A stretch of 64,000 bases of DNA from Polytrichum commune (lineage: Eukaryota > Streptophyta > Polytrichopsida > Polytrichales > Polytrichaceae), in assembly GCA_950295325.1 (NCBI GenBank), contig OX485804.1, positions 48,050,001-48,114,000 on the forward strand. Direction: 5' to 3'. Positions 9,612 through 19,623 of this stretch are shown piece by piece (position 1 is the first letter of the stretch; the number at the start of each line of letters is the position of its first letter). The notes under the pieces are model-generated. The model was not told the origin of the DNA. It made no database searches and saw only the letters and a program-made list of their open reading frames with translations. The position numbers and the translations under genes were made by a program.

Positions 9612-10478
9612 CCCAGCCCACCAGCATGCCTTTGCTAGGAAAATTGAAAGTTTTTCTTCGGTAATGGGCTTCGCAGGAACTCTTCTTGTCTCTCGAGTTG
9701 CGGCAGAGGCGTTTATGTATTGAAGCCACTTGATTTTGAAAATCGGGGATGCTCTTGACGTAGCAATTAGCTGAAGCTTTTCCAAGTTGAGCTCTGGAAA
9801 TATTGAATTATTGGCATAATGCCGTTCAATCTACCCAATTATAAACGTCCTCATTAAAAATGGACAAAGCAGGTATCTTGAAATCAAATTCAGATTGATC
9901 AACCTGATAAAACACTGGATTCAAGGAATGGAACTCACCTCATCAAACCAACCATCAGTGAGGTCTGGATTTGCAACCGCGACCAGTTTTCCCATCTTCT
10001 GACGCAATGAAATACATTGTTTGTCCACTGTGGACTTCATCGCGGCCGCTTTTTGAGCAGAAGATACAACCACATCAGACTGCTCAACAAGCTGGCGGAC
10101 ACCTTCGTCAGAAGCCATGCTTATTTCATGCTGCCAATTATCCACAAGTTAGTTCGTGCTGCGAATAATCCACACTCCTGTTACGAAGAATCCTTAAACA
10201 AAGAACTTCAGTACTCTCAACGAACTACACATTTAATCAAAATGAGTGAAGCACAGTACTTTAAATAAAAAGGAACAAGTGCACTCACCTGAAAGATGAA
10301 GGAGGTGAAAACATTCAAAGGTAAGGTGTACCATGTTTTTTTTTGGCCATGCTCACAACGTATGAAGTCAGCTGGTGACAACACGTCCTTCAGTTTCTCA
10401 ATATCCATTTGTCCATATTTCCTAACTCTGAATATTGTGTGGACAATGTTCGTTCTGACATGGGAGTCTTCGGTGTGC
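9612..10478 (-). pseudogene. Methyltransferase gene exons 5-7, locus B
   Basis: Exon 5 (10,478-10,289) joins exon 4 in phase and encodes an Arg/Lys-rich segment including FRVRKYGQMDIEKL and FIRCEHGQKKTWYTL. Exon 6 (10,130-9,939, 64 codons) encodes a helical region (VRQLVEQSDVVVSSAQKAAA). Exon 7 (9,791-9,612, 60 codons) includes FKIKWLQYINASAATRETRR. All junctions have AG acceptors and GT donors in consistent phase. I do not recognise the domains. Confidence 0.42.
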
Positions 10479-10563
10479 CTGAAACACAATAATACATACA
10501 TGAAAATGTTTCGAATTCAGGAACAACCTCAAAGATAATTAAAACGCTGAAAATCACACTTAC

Positions 10564-11249
10564 TTGTTGATCGTGTGCATCACTTGCATAACCAAGCCAA
10601 TTTTGTCTTTCGTGTTGAGGAGAATGGAGTCCACTCTAAAATGCTAGGAATGATCATTCTTATGAAGGCGGTCAATATGGTTGAGCCATGCTTGGCGTCT
10701 GTGATTACCATCACAGACAAAAAACATAAGATTCTTCATATGTGAAAGTTCAGTTACCGATAGGAGATACCTGTTGAATTCTTCATTCTGCGCATTCCAA
10801 ATGGATCCCCAATTCTCCTTCACCACAGATGAAACCTCCTGAGTACTTCCATGTTCATCAGTCAATGTAACGTAGAACACTACAGCCCCGTCACAATAGT
10901 CATGAACAAAGTCTTCTTCAAGCTTATCGAGATCACTCTGGAGGGTCGGCCTCACCAAAGGCATGGCAACCAACCTGCAAAGTGGAATCGAAAAGCGTGA
11001 AACTGAAATTGGCTGGAATCTCAGGGTGGAAATGGTGGCAACGGAGTTTAATTTCTGTTTGGTTCTAATCTCGTCCTCGTCATCTCCAAACGACTCATCG
11101 TCGTTGTGGGACTCATCCTGGTCCTCTTCTTCATCGTCCTCTATATCTGTGTCCGCAATAGCGACAACCGAAGGTTGAATTGGTGAATCACGTGGACAAG
11201 CTGTTGCTGCCTCCTGTTCAAGCAGAGTGGCTAAAGACTCAATAACTAT
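10564..11249 (-). pseudogene. Methyltransferase gene exon 4 with ParB-like DGNHR segment
   Basis: The reading frame begins at an AAG acceptor near 11,249 (upstream start uncertain) and ends in phase 2 at a GTAAGT donor. It encodes an acidic stretch (DIEDDEEEDQDESHNDDE), then a globular region ending in FFVCDGNHRRQAWLNHID. The hydrophobic strand followed by D-G-N-H-R matches the signature of the ParB/sulfiredoxin fold (GxHR), used by ParB CTPase/nuclease-like proteins. TAG at 10,646-10,644 interrupts the frame, which otherwise continues in the same register (HFRVDSILLN). A Trp codon TGG changed to TAG is the simplest explanation. Confidence 0.5.
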
Positions 11250-11591
11250 CTTCAAGTCGCCCAAATATTGCATCAAGTGTCACTACAACCGATTCAAGTT
11301 CCACCAGAAGCAATGTTTAAAAATTAAAGGTATTAGAAAATTAGTGAAAGCTTCCAACTTAATGCAAAAAGTTACAACTTTACCCAAACAACACCAAATT
11401 TATAATACACAGCAGACCCAGTATTTGAAAATGAATGGTATTATAAAGTTCAAATGGATACTTCAAAACTTTAAAATGAAAACTTCAAATGAGGAGATCC
11501 ATACATCCCTAGAAAGCTAACATCAGCAACTAAAAGGTCACAAAGTCTCAAAGCAAGGGAATGAAATGACTAAGAGATATGGCCTATCAAA

Positions 11592-12175
11592 GTGATGCCA
11601 AAAGCACTGACCCTAACCCTCCCCCCCCTAAATCATAAACCTATCAATCCTACAACCTGAAACAATACTGATATCAAACTGAAAGGCAAAAAAATGATGT
11701 TAGGCCCCTAATGTACATAATGAAGGCTTCAAGCTTGATGAAAGAACTTAGAAATTAAACCAAAAGCACTCACCCTAACCCCCCCCCTAAATCAGAAGCC
11801 TATCAATCCTACAACCTGAAACAATACTGATATCAAACTGAAAGGCAAAAAAATGATGCTCGGGCCCGAATGTACATAATGAAGGCTTCAAGCTTGATGG
11901 AAGAACTTAGAAATAAAACCAAAAGCACTCACCCTAACCCCCCCTAATCAGAAGCCTATGACTCCTACAACCTGAAACAAAACTGATATCAAACTGAAAG
12001 GCAAAAATATGATGTTCGGGCCCTAATGTACATAATGAAGGCTTCAAGCTTGATGAAAGAACTTAGAAATAAAACCAAAAGCACCCACTTTAAACCCCCC
12101 CCCCTAATCAGAAACCTATCAATCCTACAACCTGAAACAAGACTGATATCAAACTGAAAGTCAAACAATTGATGG
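11592..12175. repeat. Intronic minisatellite, about 4 units of 156-162 bp
   Basis: CCAAAAGCAC recurs at 11,598, 11,760, 11,919 and 12,075. Units contain a C-run, CCTATCAATCCTACAACCTG, CTGATATCAAACTGAAAG and a CGGGCCCGAATGT block. It is a distant relative of the 8.1-9.0 kb units: same order of C-run, CCTATCAA and CGG-CC-GAATG blocks. It lies in the intron between exons 3 and 4. Confidence 0.85.
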
Positions 12176-12396
12176 TCCCCCCCCAAACTCACATGTTCCA
12201 ACATAGTTTAGACTGTAGAGAATCCCCACAACCGACTCTGCCGGCCCAACCTCCTTTGCGTCTCCAATCCGCGTTTCAGACAAGACTCAAAATGGGCAGG
12301 TTGAAGCCAAGACTCTATTCTATTTCTTTACAGAGAGAAATACTCTATCAACCTAACTTGAAAGAGATAGACATCGAGCCTGCCACACAGACAGCA

Positions 12397-12715
12397 AGCG
12401 GCGACCAAGCGTTCATAGCAACGTTTGATCCTTCAATGTCGGCTCTTCCTATCATTGTCGAGCAGAATTCACCAAGTGTTGGATTGTTCCCCACCAATAG
12501 GGAACGTGAGTTGGGTTTAGACCGTCGTGTGACAGGTTAGTTTTACCCTACTGATGCGCGGTGCCGCAATAGTAATTCAACTAAGGTACGAGAGTAACCG
12601 TTGATTCACGTAATTGGTCATTGCGCTTGGTTGAAAAGCCAGTGTCGCGAAGCTACCATGTGTAGGATTATGATTGAATGCCTCTAAGTCAGAATCCATG
12701 CTAGAAGCGGCGCTT
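12397..12715 (+). pseudogene. 25S rRNA 3'-end fragment (nuclear)
   Basis: The stretch reads as the 3' part of eukaryotic 25S/28S rRNA: CCAAGCGTTCATAGC, ATGTCGGCTCTTCCTATCAT, AGAATTCACCAAGTGTTGGA, CAGGTTAGTTTTACCCTACT and TGCCTCTAAGTCAGAATCC in the correct order. It carries small deletions and substitutions, including one in the normally invariant region after CTACTGATG. It is not part of an rDNA unit. It lies within an intron of the locus B methyltransferase gene, on the opposite strand. Confidence 0.88.
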
Positions 12716-12784
12716 TCTACCTCCCCGGTTGTAAGTGTCGAGCTCTGTCAATAAAATGGGTATCCACATCCCCGACTAACCCTA

Positions 12785-12893
12785 TCAAACTGTAATGTTT
12801 GCAGACTGGGTTCGGACCCGAATGCCCCTAAACAAGCTGCAATGTTGAACTCAGCACATACCAAATCAAACCCATAAGCCAAAATTCATCTTT
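12785..12893. repeat. Single diverged unit of the intronic minisatellite family
   Basis: TCGGACCCGAATGCCCCTAA, TTGAACTCAGCACAT and CCAAAATTCAT occur in the same order and spacing as in the 8.1-9.0 kb units. Confidence 0.55.
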
Positions 12894-12969
12894 GCCCTTA
12901 TACGAGTCTACACCATTCAACCACATTCGAGAAAGACGGAAGATTTTGGTTTATGGTTTGACATCGTAC

Positions 12970-13256
12970 CTCTTCCCCGAATTGATGCTCGTTGTTGTCC
13001 ATGCTGGCTTCGCATAAATCAACTACATCAGCGTCCTCATCGAATTCGGCAAGGCTCTGTTCAATAAATATGCCCTGTGCTTAGTAGGTATGTTGTACTC
13101 CACATAAAGTGTTATCATTGAAAGCGAAACCTTAACCTATACCAAAAACCCTCAAATTCAGCAATTGAAACAATCTTTGCAGACCTGCTGCTCAGTATGA
13201 TCCGATGTTGAGGTAGTCGAGGCTGCACCAGGTTGTTCCTTTGTCTGGGTCATGCC
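12970..13256 (-). pseudogene. Methyltransferase gene exons 2 and 3, locus B
   Basis: Exon 2 (13,256-13,185, 24 codons) and exon 3 (13,074-12,970, 35 codons) are both phase 0, begin with GG after a CAG acceptor, and end at GTCTGC and GTACGA donors. They encode a Thr/Gln-rich linker and an acidic stretch (AEFDEDADVVDL). Confidence 0.45.
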
Positions 13257-13439
13257 CTGTTCCAAATGTCAAAGCCAAGTCAAAGTCATATTCCAGATTC
13301 AACAACAAATGTGAGCCGATAATATTGCCCACACGGCAATGGAATATTTTGGGTCTCAAATGTTGTAACTTACTGTCCACAAAGTTAATTATATCATTGC
13401 ACTTAAAGAAATATAATTATGATAGCACATAAATATCAC

Positions 13440-13724
13440 CTCACTTCCCCCTTTGTCAACTTGGTTTTCTTCCTCCGATACAGGAAATAAAACTACTGGA
13501 TCTACCGCTGAAACATCAAATGGTTTTTCCCCTTCAGATCCTCTAGCTGTGGCCCTGGAAGATTTAACTCCTCGCCTACCCATTGTTGTCCGCAAGTTAT
13601 ACGGCGTTCCAATCCTCTCCCTTGATTCTAACCTTTGCCTTCTCTCAATACGCCTCTGCTTTTCAATGTTCCTCCTAACTTCTTGATCTGCTCTCGCTCT
13701 CGACCTAGTATTCATCTCTATCAT
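13440..13724 (-). pseudogene. Methyltransferase gene exon 1, locus B
   Basis: 95 codons, phase 0, ending at a GTGATA donor. The start is ATG at 13,724 or a second ATG three codons later. The Arg-rich N-terminus (TRSRARADQEVRRN, RRIERRQR) is followed by an acidic tail (SEEENQVDKGGSE). It could be a nuclear localisation or nucleic-acid-binding tail. It is divergent from p1, which starts at 14,094. Confidence 0.5.
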
Positions 13725-13742
13725 TATTGATGCAAAGAGATC

Positions 13743-13750
13743 TTATATAT
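13743..13750 (-). promoter_or_regulatory. TATA box of the methyltransferase gene, locus B
   Basis: TATATAAG about 20-30 bases upstream of the ATG at 13,724 on the minus strand. With 14,034-14,040 it marks the bidirectional promoter of locus B. Confidence 0.4.
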
Positions 13751-14033
13751 CATTGTCAACTCTGTCATAATTAACATATATTCGCCATTTTGTTCACATT
13801 GGATATAGATAATTAATCTCCTAATTCTTGAATTATCACTCAGCGCTATAACCTATTATACCTAATCGAATCCTGCCATGTCAGATATTTGGTGTTCATA
13901 AATGATTCACAATTATTCAAGTCCATTCTATTCTTACATGTTACAGGTTGTCCAGCATTTACCTAAATAAATATTGACTATTAATTGATCTACAAGATAT
14001 CATATATACAGGCATTGGTGCCTACATTGGGTG

Positions 14034-14040
14034 TATATAA
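14034..14040 (+). promoter_or_regulatory. TATA box of p1/transposase, locus B
   Basis: TATATAA 54 bases before the p1 ATG at 14,094, conserved in position and context with locus A. Confidence 0.55.
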
Positions 14041-14093
14041 TATGAGATTGCTTGTACCCATTCCTTCATCTCGTTTCATCATATTCTTCTCCA

Positions 14094-14522
14094 ATGGGTA
14101 CTGACTCAAGACTTCCGAGCCTTGCTCCTTTAGGTGCTCCTAGTTCATCACAAATCCACACGACATCGTCGTTCCCCGGTTTTGCAGACGGCAACAACAT
14201 GAAGATACTAAACCACCCTGACTGCTCAGTTACTCCAGCGATCGCAGTTCAGAGTCCACATCCCTGGACTCCATCTTTGCAGACGGATGTTGCAACGCTG
14301 ATAGAGGACAAGTCTCCTTTACAGACTCATGCCTATTCTAGAGTAGGGGTTATTAAACCGGGCACTTACTCTAGATCTCTATTAAGGAGTGCCCCACGTC
14401 CTCAAGGTCAGGGACCCGGTTGCGCAGGATGCACTGCAGTTCATAGTTTAGGGATTGACCATTGCCATAAACATGCCGGTGACAAAAATGGCAAAGGGCC
14501 CCATAAGCGTCTTCGTCATTAA
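14094..14522 (+). CDS. p1, small Cys/His protein of the MULE-like element, locus B
   Basis: A 142-residue ORF homologous to the minus-strand ORF at 2300-2731. It shares MGTDSRLPSLAPLGAPSSSQ at the start, a KPGTYSRS block, and the cluster C-x2-C-TA, SLGIDHCHKH, GDK-x-GKGPH. The frame is intact although the transposase downstream is not. The ATG follows a leader (ATTCTTCTCCA) identical to locus A. The C-terminus differs from locus A (HKRLRH versus a longer tail). Function unknown; it could be a zinc-binding accessory factor of the element. Confidence 0.58.
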   Translation: MGTDSRLPSLAPLGAPSSSQIHTTSSFPGFADGNNMKILNHPDCSVTPAIAVQSPHPWTPSLQTDVATLIEDKSPLQTHAYSRVGVIKPGTYSRSLLRSAPRPQGQGPGCAGCTAVHSLGIDHCHKHAGDKNGKGPHKRLRH

Positions 14523-14831
14523 TCTCAATTTAGCATTCTAATATTATTACCGAGCTTATATCATGCTCTACACATTATTCTTGGCGGCCGTCATTCTTAT
14601 GACCTTATTTGCCAATATATATTTTATTCATCAATGTTTAGAATGTATGCATGTTATTGGATTATACTATTTGGTTTCTTACCTGTCTCGGACTTACGTC
14701 CAAAATTGGTTTTTCAACCTTCTTTCAGCTTAATCTGCATGACTAGTTCATATATTGCCAGTTGGCTCTGTAATTGCTCTCCTGGTATATATTGTCGCCA
14801 TTTCAATGGTCATTGTACTTGTTTTGGTTAG

Positions 14832-17800
14832 AGTTCTGTGGAATACTATGGCCCTGCTTCGTGCTGATCCTCCTTCTGTTCCTGTCCTCTTTCCATTATG
14901 TGAAAACGGTCATGCTATAGTCACTTCTACAACATTAAGTTTGAGGTTTCAGTATCGTGAGGTCACTGTCTTTGTCGAAGAAGAGGTTTTTGACGATCAT
15001 ACCGGTCTGGTTTCACATGCAATTCGTCATACTAGAGTTGAGAATGACGTCGGTGCGTTCTGGTTGGTGAAGCCTGGAAAATATCGTGTATATGGAGTCT
15101 CAGATTCTATGTTATAGTGTTCGACTGAACTCCTAACACCTAGGGAGTCGTCCACTGTTAGTGTTGAGATACATGTGCTGTCTAAGGTCAAAATTGAGCC
15201 CGGTCTACAGACAATTTATGAGTTGAGTGATGATTCCGACGGCGATGTTGAAGTCCTAAAATCAGAGAGTCCAGTCCAACCTTCGCTGACTCCAGAAGCA
15301 GTTCGCAAGGAAACAACTCGTCCTGTTAGTCCCTCTCGTCATTCTGGTCAGGCCAAGGTTGTCGCAAGTCCTCCTCTCAGTATCGTTCTTTCATTGATGC
15401 GCCTTGGAGCTCGTAAGCGGTCCAAAAGCGTGTTGTCTCGAATTAACTTTGATGCGATCAGACTCCAGCAGGTTGATTACCTTCCCCCTCGTTACGATGG
15501 TGACGTTATCTTCGAATTTCCACCTTTAGGTGACCATGGGCTGAATACAAAGGCCAAGCAGCTTCGTGGAATGGATAGAAGGTACGATGGCCATGCTTGG
15601 TCTCGCACGATTACATCCAATATTTAGAATGATCTCAAGCTTTTGTTTCGTACATCTTCTTGTTTGGGCCACCTCCGTTGCGACAATCCTGCCTGTGAGT
15701 ATCTTCAGCGAGACCACAGGACTTTTAGCGTGAATGAAACAGAGTGGGAAGGATTATCTGAGAAATTGTTTGAAGTAGGGTCCAAGCCTCCCGCTGGGTC
15801 GACAGTTGTTTGCAAATCCTGTAATGTCCCTCCCACCTGTGTTGCTCTCTGCACTGCCAAGATCTACTATGTTACTGGAACACCTCACATGACGAGGGTT
15901 TGTGTGCACTTGGGATCTCACGACCATCCTGTCAAGTCTGGTGATCATCGGGACTTCATCGATTTGGCAGACAGCTTGATTGGGGATCAAGTCGAACGCA
16001 CCCCTTCCGCCACTCGCTCTGCTATTGTGCTTGAAACTGCAAAGGAAGTTCTGGGCCCACTCCTCCTTGCTAAAGAAGGTGACCCACAGAAGATCTTGGA
16101 GCTGGACGAGCTGCAAGGTATTTTCGATTGGTGTAAGCACCTCACCTCGCCCAACATTCATAACGCAGTCACCACGTTCAGGACTATGCGTCGCTTTGGA
16201 GTCATGGACAATATTACCAAGTTACGGGGTGCTAGCAATTGGAGGTTCGTGCAGCAGAATAGGTTTCCAGGGCAAGGAGCGGACATGGACAAGGTCTTTG
16301 TGTTCAAGATGTCTGAAGTTGGACCGGGCAGCGGAGTCGACCTGGTCAAACGAATGCAACCCGGTAGTGACTTGGAGAACTCCTGGATAATGTTTGACCA
16401 TGTCAAACGGGTCGTGGACGACAATGGCTTGTCATGTGTACGATTCCACATACTGCCGTGTCATGACCATCGCAGTATGCGACATGCAATCTGAAGATGT
16501 TGCAGCCCAGTTAGTGGTATGGAAGAACCTGAACGCTCTCATGGCTCAACATGGAGTGGACAAAGTTAATTTTAAAGGTTTCATGGCCGACAGTGCCCAA
16601 GCGAACTGGAATGTTGTTCGAATCATATACGGAAGTGGAGATGCGTCTGAGAAGATGGTGGACAGAGAGAGGACTTGTCTTTTCCATTGGACGCAGTCCT
16701 TAGAGAAACACCAAGGCCGATATCCGTCAAGACCTGCAATACCAGCATCGAATACTATGCCATCAATACAAGAATGCGAAATTGATGGCAGAGGCAGAGA
16801 CAAAGTTTCTGGCAATTCGGGCATGGTGGATGTCATCCGGTGCAGCAACTGAACAAGCTCTACCCCGACTGGAGCTCTGGCTGGCCTTCTGGCATTTCCG
16901 TTACCGCCAATGGGGTGGATTTATGGAGTTGGTAAGTCTATACTTCCCATCCCCTTACCTGTATATTTCACTCTTTATAGTTCAACTACAATGATTTCGC
17001 CATTAGTCTAATTCAGAGTCTATGGGCATTGCAGAATCTAAGTGAAGCTGAACTAGCGGAAATGCCATCCTGTAACTTGGCTGAATCTATCCATAACAAG
17101 TGGAAGCAGCAATCCGGCGATCGAGGCAGCGATCTTTATGTGGCAACAGTCGATGATTTCGTGCGTGCTTTCATGCAATGCTCAGCATATTCCTAGTTCT
17201 TGAAGGGAGACAACCCTGGAACTGGACCGTCGAAGGAGGAATTGAAGCTGAGGCGTGCTCCAAGGTCTGCCGCAAAAACAGGAATATCGAAACCGCTGCA
17301 TGAGGCCATTCTGAAGATGCATGGTGGTGAGGATTGGTGCACAAGGACTCCCCACCTCGAAGGGGAAGAGGTATTTGTTTCTCTGAAGCGTAAACCAGAC
17401 ACTGCTTTCGGTGATGAACGTGAATCTCATAGGCCAGACAAAATCAGTGTATCCCGACCACGCGTCCAAACCAGATCTGCCCGACTTAACGATTCTCCTA
17501 CTCCTGTGACAATTCCAGATTCTCCCACAACTCCCACAACTGTAGATGAAGAGCAGCCGCAACTTCCAACACACGACGCTCTGCAACAGGTGGATCGACA
17601 CCACGTCACCGCGATTGAGGAGACATTATGCAACCCTGCCCAGTGGCACATCGCACGGCTGCCTAAGACATCTGCGAAGGCTTGCTTTGCTTTACAAGCA
17701 ATTACTAAGAAGAAGTGCGTCGCTCGGATTGTACAAGACGGGAAGAGCACCGCTGCACCTACCTACTCAGGCCTCATGGATAACTTTCGGAAGCAGAGAT

Positions 17801-18492
17801 TGGACCCTCAAGACTTCTTTTTCTGCAATAACGACATTGAGAGATGCGTGAAGGGTACAAAAATGAGATGGGTGGTCTCAGTCCCGAACGTTCCGGATGT
17901 ATGGCTTGTTAAGTTGGGGACCAACTTAACCTGCAAAGAAATCCTCACTTTAGAAAACGCAGGCTTTAGACTGCCCCAGTGGAAGGAGATGACACCTTCC
18001 AGAAATTTTCAGGACCACCCGTTACCTTTGGACTTAGCAAGCTACACGACACCTGCATATCCAGATGAGTTTCCCACCCGGCGTTCAGGGAAGTTGATTA
18101 GGCGCAACAAGAAGGCCCCGTCAACAAAACACGCCAATAATTGTGCCTCAGCCCTATCACTGAAAGCCAAAGTGCACAAATTGTGCATGCTTCTAGCCCC
18201 TGCCTTAGGATGCATCGTCTCGTTGGATTCCGGCACGCCCCCAAAGGTTCAGCAATACTACTTGACGATTTCGCAGCTGCCAGCATGCACTTGTCCTAAC
18301 TTCAAGGAGATGGCGACTAAAGCAATTGGAAAAAGGGGTCAATGGGCCAACTGCAAGCATTTATACTATTTGTTTACAGTAGTGTGTGGTTTGGACTCAG
18401 ATTCAAACACGTTCATTCATGCAGCTAGTTTTAGCTTCAACGAAGTGAAGCGAGTTTTGCAGGCTGGTTTATTGAAGTACCTTGACTCTTAG
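14832..18492 (+). pseudogene. MULE-like SWIM transposase, locus B (decayed)
   Basis: Homologous to the locus A ORF. A TTGGTTAG acceptor suggests an exon start near 14,832. The frame is broken by TAG at 15,115, 15,625 and 17,194 and by deletions, relative to locus A, of 5 bases near 16,410 and 2 bases near 16,700. An intron at 16,932-17,016 (GTAAGT to CAG, phase 0) is inferred. The motif order matches locus A (MFDHVKR, FMADSAQANWNVVR, CLFHW, FRYRQWGGFM), then NLAESIHNKW, a Pro/Thr-rich linker, and a SWIM zinc finger, ACTCPNF followed by NCKH, in the last open stretch of 430 codons (17,200-18,492). SWIM fingers are typical of MULE and related transposases. It is transcribed with p1 and divergent from the methyltransferase gene. 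Confidence 0.75.
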
Positions 18493-18559
18493 AGTTTTCT
18501 GTTTCTTTAAAGAAACATATGTATACAAGATTTTATATAATCATGATGTAGTGAGACTA

Positions 18560-19560
18560 AAAGGGCCACTACAAAATTCCATAAGTGTTAACATTTTTTC
18601 TATTCCCTACTTGGGGAGACTACAATAACGTTAAGTGTTAACTGTTAACTGATTGGCTACTCCCCTCTTTGTAATTTTGCCCTCTATATCTGTTAACTTA
18701 TTATTATATTATATAATACTATACAATACAATATACTATAACATAGCACATGTAATATACTGTCACATACTATAACATACCCCCCATTTAGAAATTATTA
18801 GGGTTTAAGTTATTGACTGCAAGTCCCTCCCTCGTCAACTCAGTGCACCCTAGCAGGTTGAGCCAATCTACCAGCGTTCGAATTTTTGAGTGTTACAATG
18901 ATGTGCAGTCTTCTCTTCAAACTTTACGTCATTATCTTGAGCAGAGGTCTACTGATATTATGCATTTGGTCAAGAAATTAGAAAAGTTTGAGAAAGAGAT
19001 TGATCACCTACATGTGAATCAGCTCCAGCAGACCTCTATAGATGCCTTCTTCCATCCTAGAGGAGTGGAAATGGAGGAGTGAAACTCCTCAATTGTATTT
19101 TGGAACTTCATTTGGTATTATAATAATATTTTACTTGTGTTACATTTATACGTGTTATGTTTTGATTTGTTCAACTTTGTATTTCTATAAGTGTTACAAA
19201 TGCTCAATTTAATACCCTACACCATATTTTTCACAGATACAGTAACATTTTTTCCTGTAATTGTCCACGGCCATAGGACCCATAGTTTACTAAGTTTAGA
19301 AAAAAACTTTACTAAAAATACATTTAGTCTAAAAATATTGTAACCTTACTGCTCTAAATAACATTTTCATCAAAATATCTCGGAAGTTACCGCTCACCAC
19401 TCACCGCTCGCAAAATAGCTTCGTCCAGGACATGTCTTCCGTTTTTATGTCAATTGTATATAAATTGTTGAAGTGCATTTTGTTTATTTTAAAGCTTAGA
19501 AATATATACATATATATTGTATTCTTCCATAAATGCTACCGTAGTTGAACCCTAGTTTCA
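18560..19560 (+). mobile_element. Degenerate Tigger-type element
   Basis: Stretches such as CCCTCTATATCTGTTAAC and ATAAGTGTTAACA resemble the ends of the Tigger elements at 6.5 and 31.4 kb. The interval contains the tail of a Tigger-like protein at 18,813-19,082. Exact ends are not identifiable. It separates the locus B transposase from the long repeat at 19.6 kb. Confidence 0.4.
18813..19082 (+). pseudogene. Tigger-like transposase C-terminal remnant with PIP box
   Basis: An ORF whose C-terminal half is a charged helix (MHLVKKLEKFEKEIDHLH) followed by QTSIDAFF near the end. This fits the PCNA-interacting PIP box (Q-x-x-I-x-x-F-F). The layout matches the tail of the 31.6-32.6 kb Tigger protein, which ends QCDIRSFF. 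The upstream HTH and DDE parts are missing. Confidence 0.45.
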
Positions 19561-19623
19561 ACTCATTTCTTCAATTGGATAATCTCACTAGAAGGACAAT
19601 GCATTTCCTTCAATGGTTATTTT

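Larger units (their letters stand above)
5011..13724 (-). pseudogene. ParB-like / beta-class amino-methyltransferase gene, locus B (decayed, 3' end missing)
   Basis: A minus-strand gene reconstructed from phase-consistent exons: 13,724-13,440; 13,256-13,185; 13,074-12,970; about 11,249-10,564; 10,478-10,289; 10,130-9,939; 9,791-9,612; 8,101-7,866; 7,787-7,350 continuing at 5,612-5,468 (split by a CACTA element); 5,343-5,011. Together they give about 950 codons. In order the product has a basic N-terminus, acidic linkers, a ParB-like segment with DGNHR, unassigned helical segments, a Lys/Glu coiled coil, and the methyltransferase motif IV region (DLILVDQPEG). The last three exons are absent here but exist at 33,148-34,012, where they begin in the matching phase. 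ParB domains fused to N4/N6 DNA methyltransferases are known in prokaryotes and phages. Breaks seen: TAG at 10,646-10,644 and the CACTA insertion. The DQPE tetrapeptide departs from the usual DPPY-type motif, so activity is uncertain. Confidence 0.62.

Noticed and set aside
8119-12175. CRISPR-like array from the regular repeats
   Set aside because: Whole units repeat tandemly without unique spacers, in introns of a eukaryotic gene.
12169-12540. 123-codon plus-strand ORF
   Set aside because: Its second half is the 25S rRNA fragment read as codons; no protein features.
5011-13724. Endogenised giant-virus methyltransferase region
   Set aside because: Many spliceosomal introns, the link to a MULE transposase and TIR-like flanks fit a transposon better, and no other viral genes are present.
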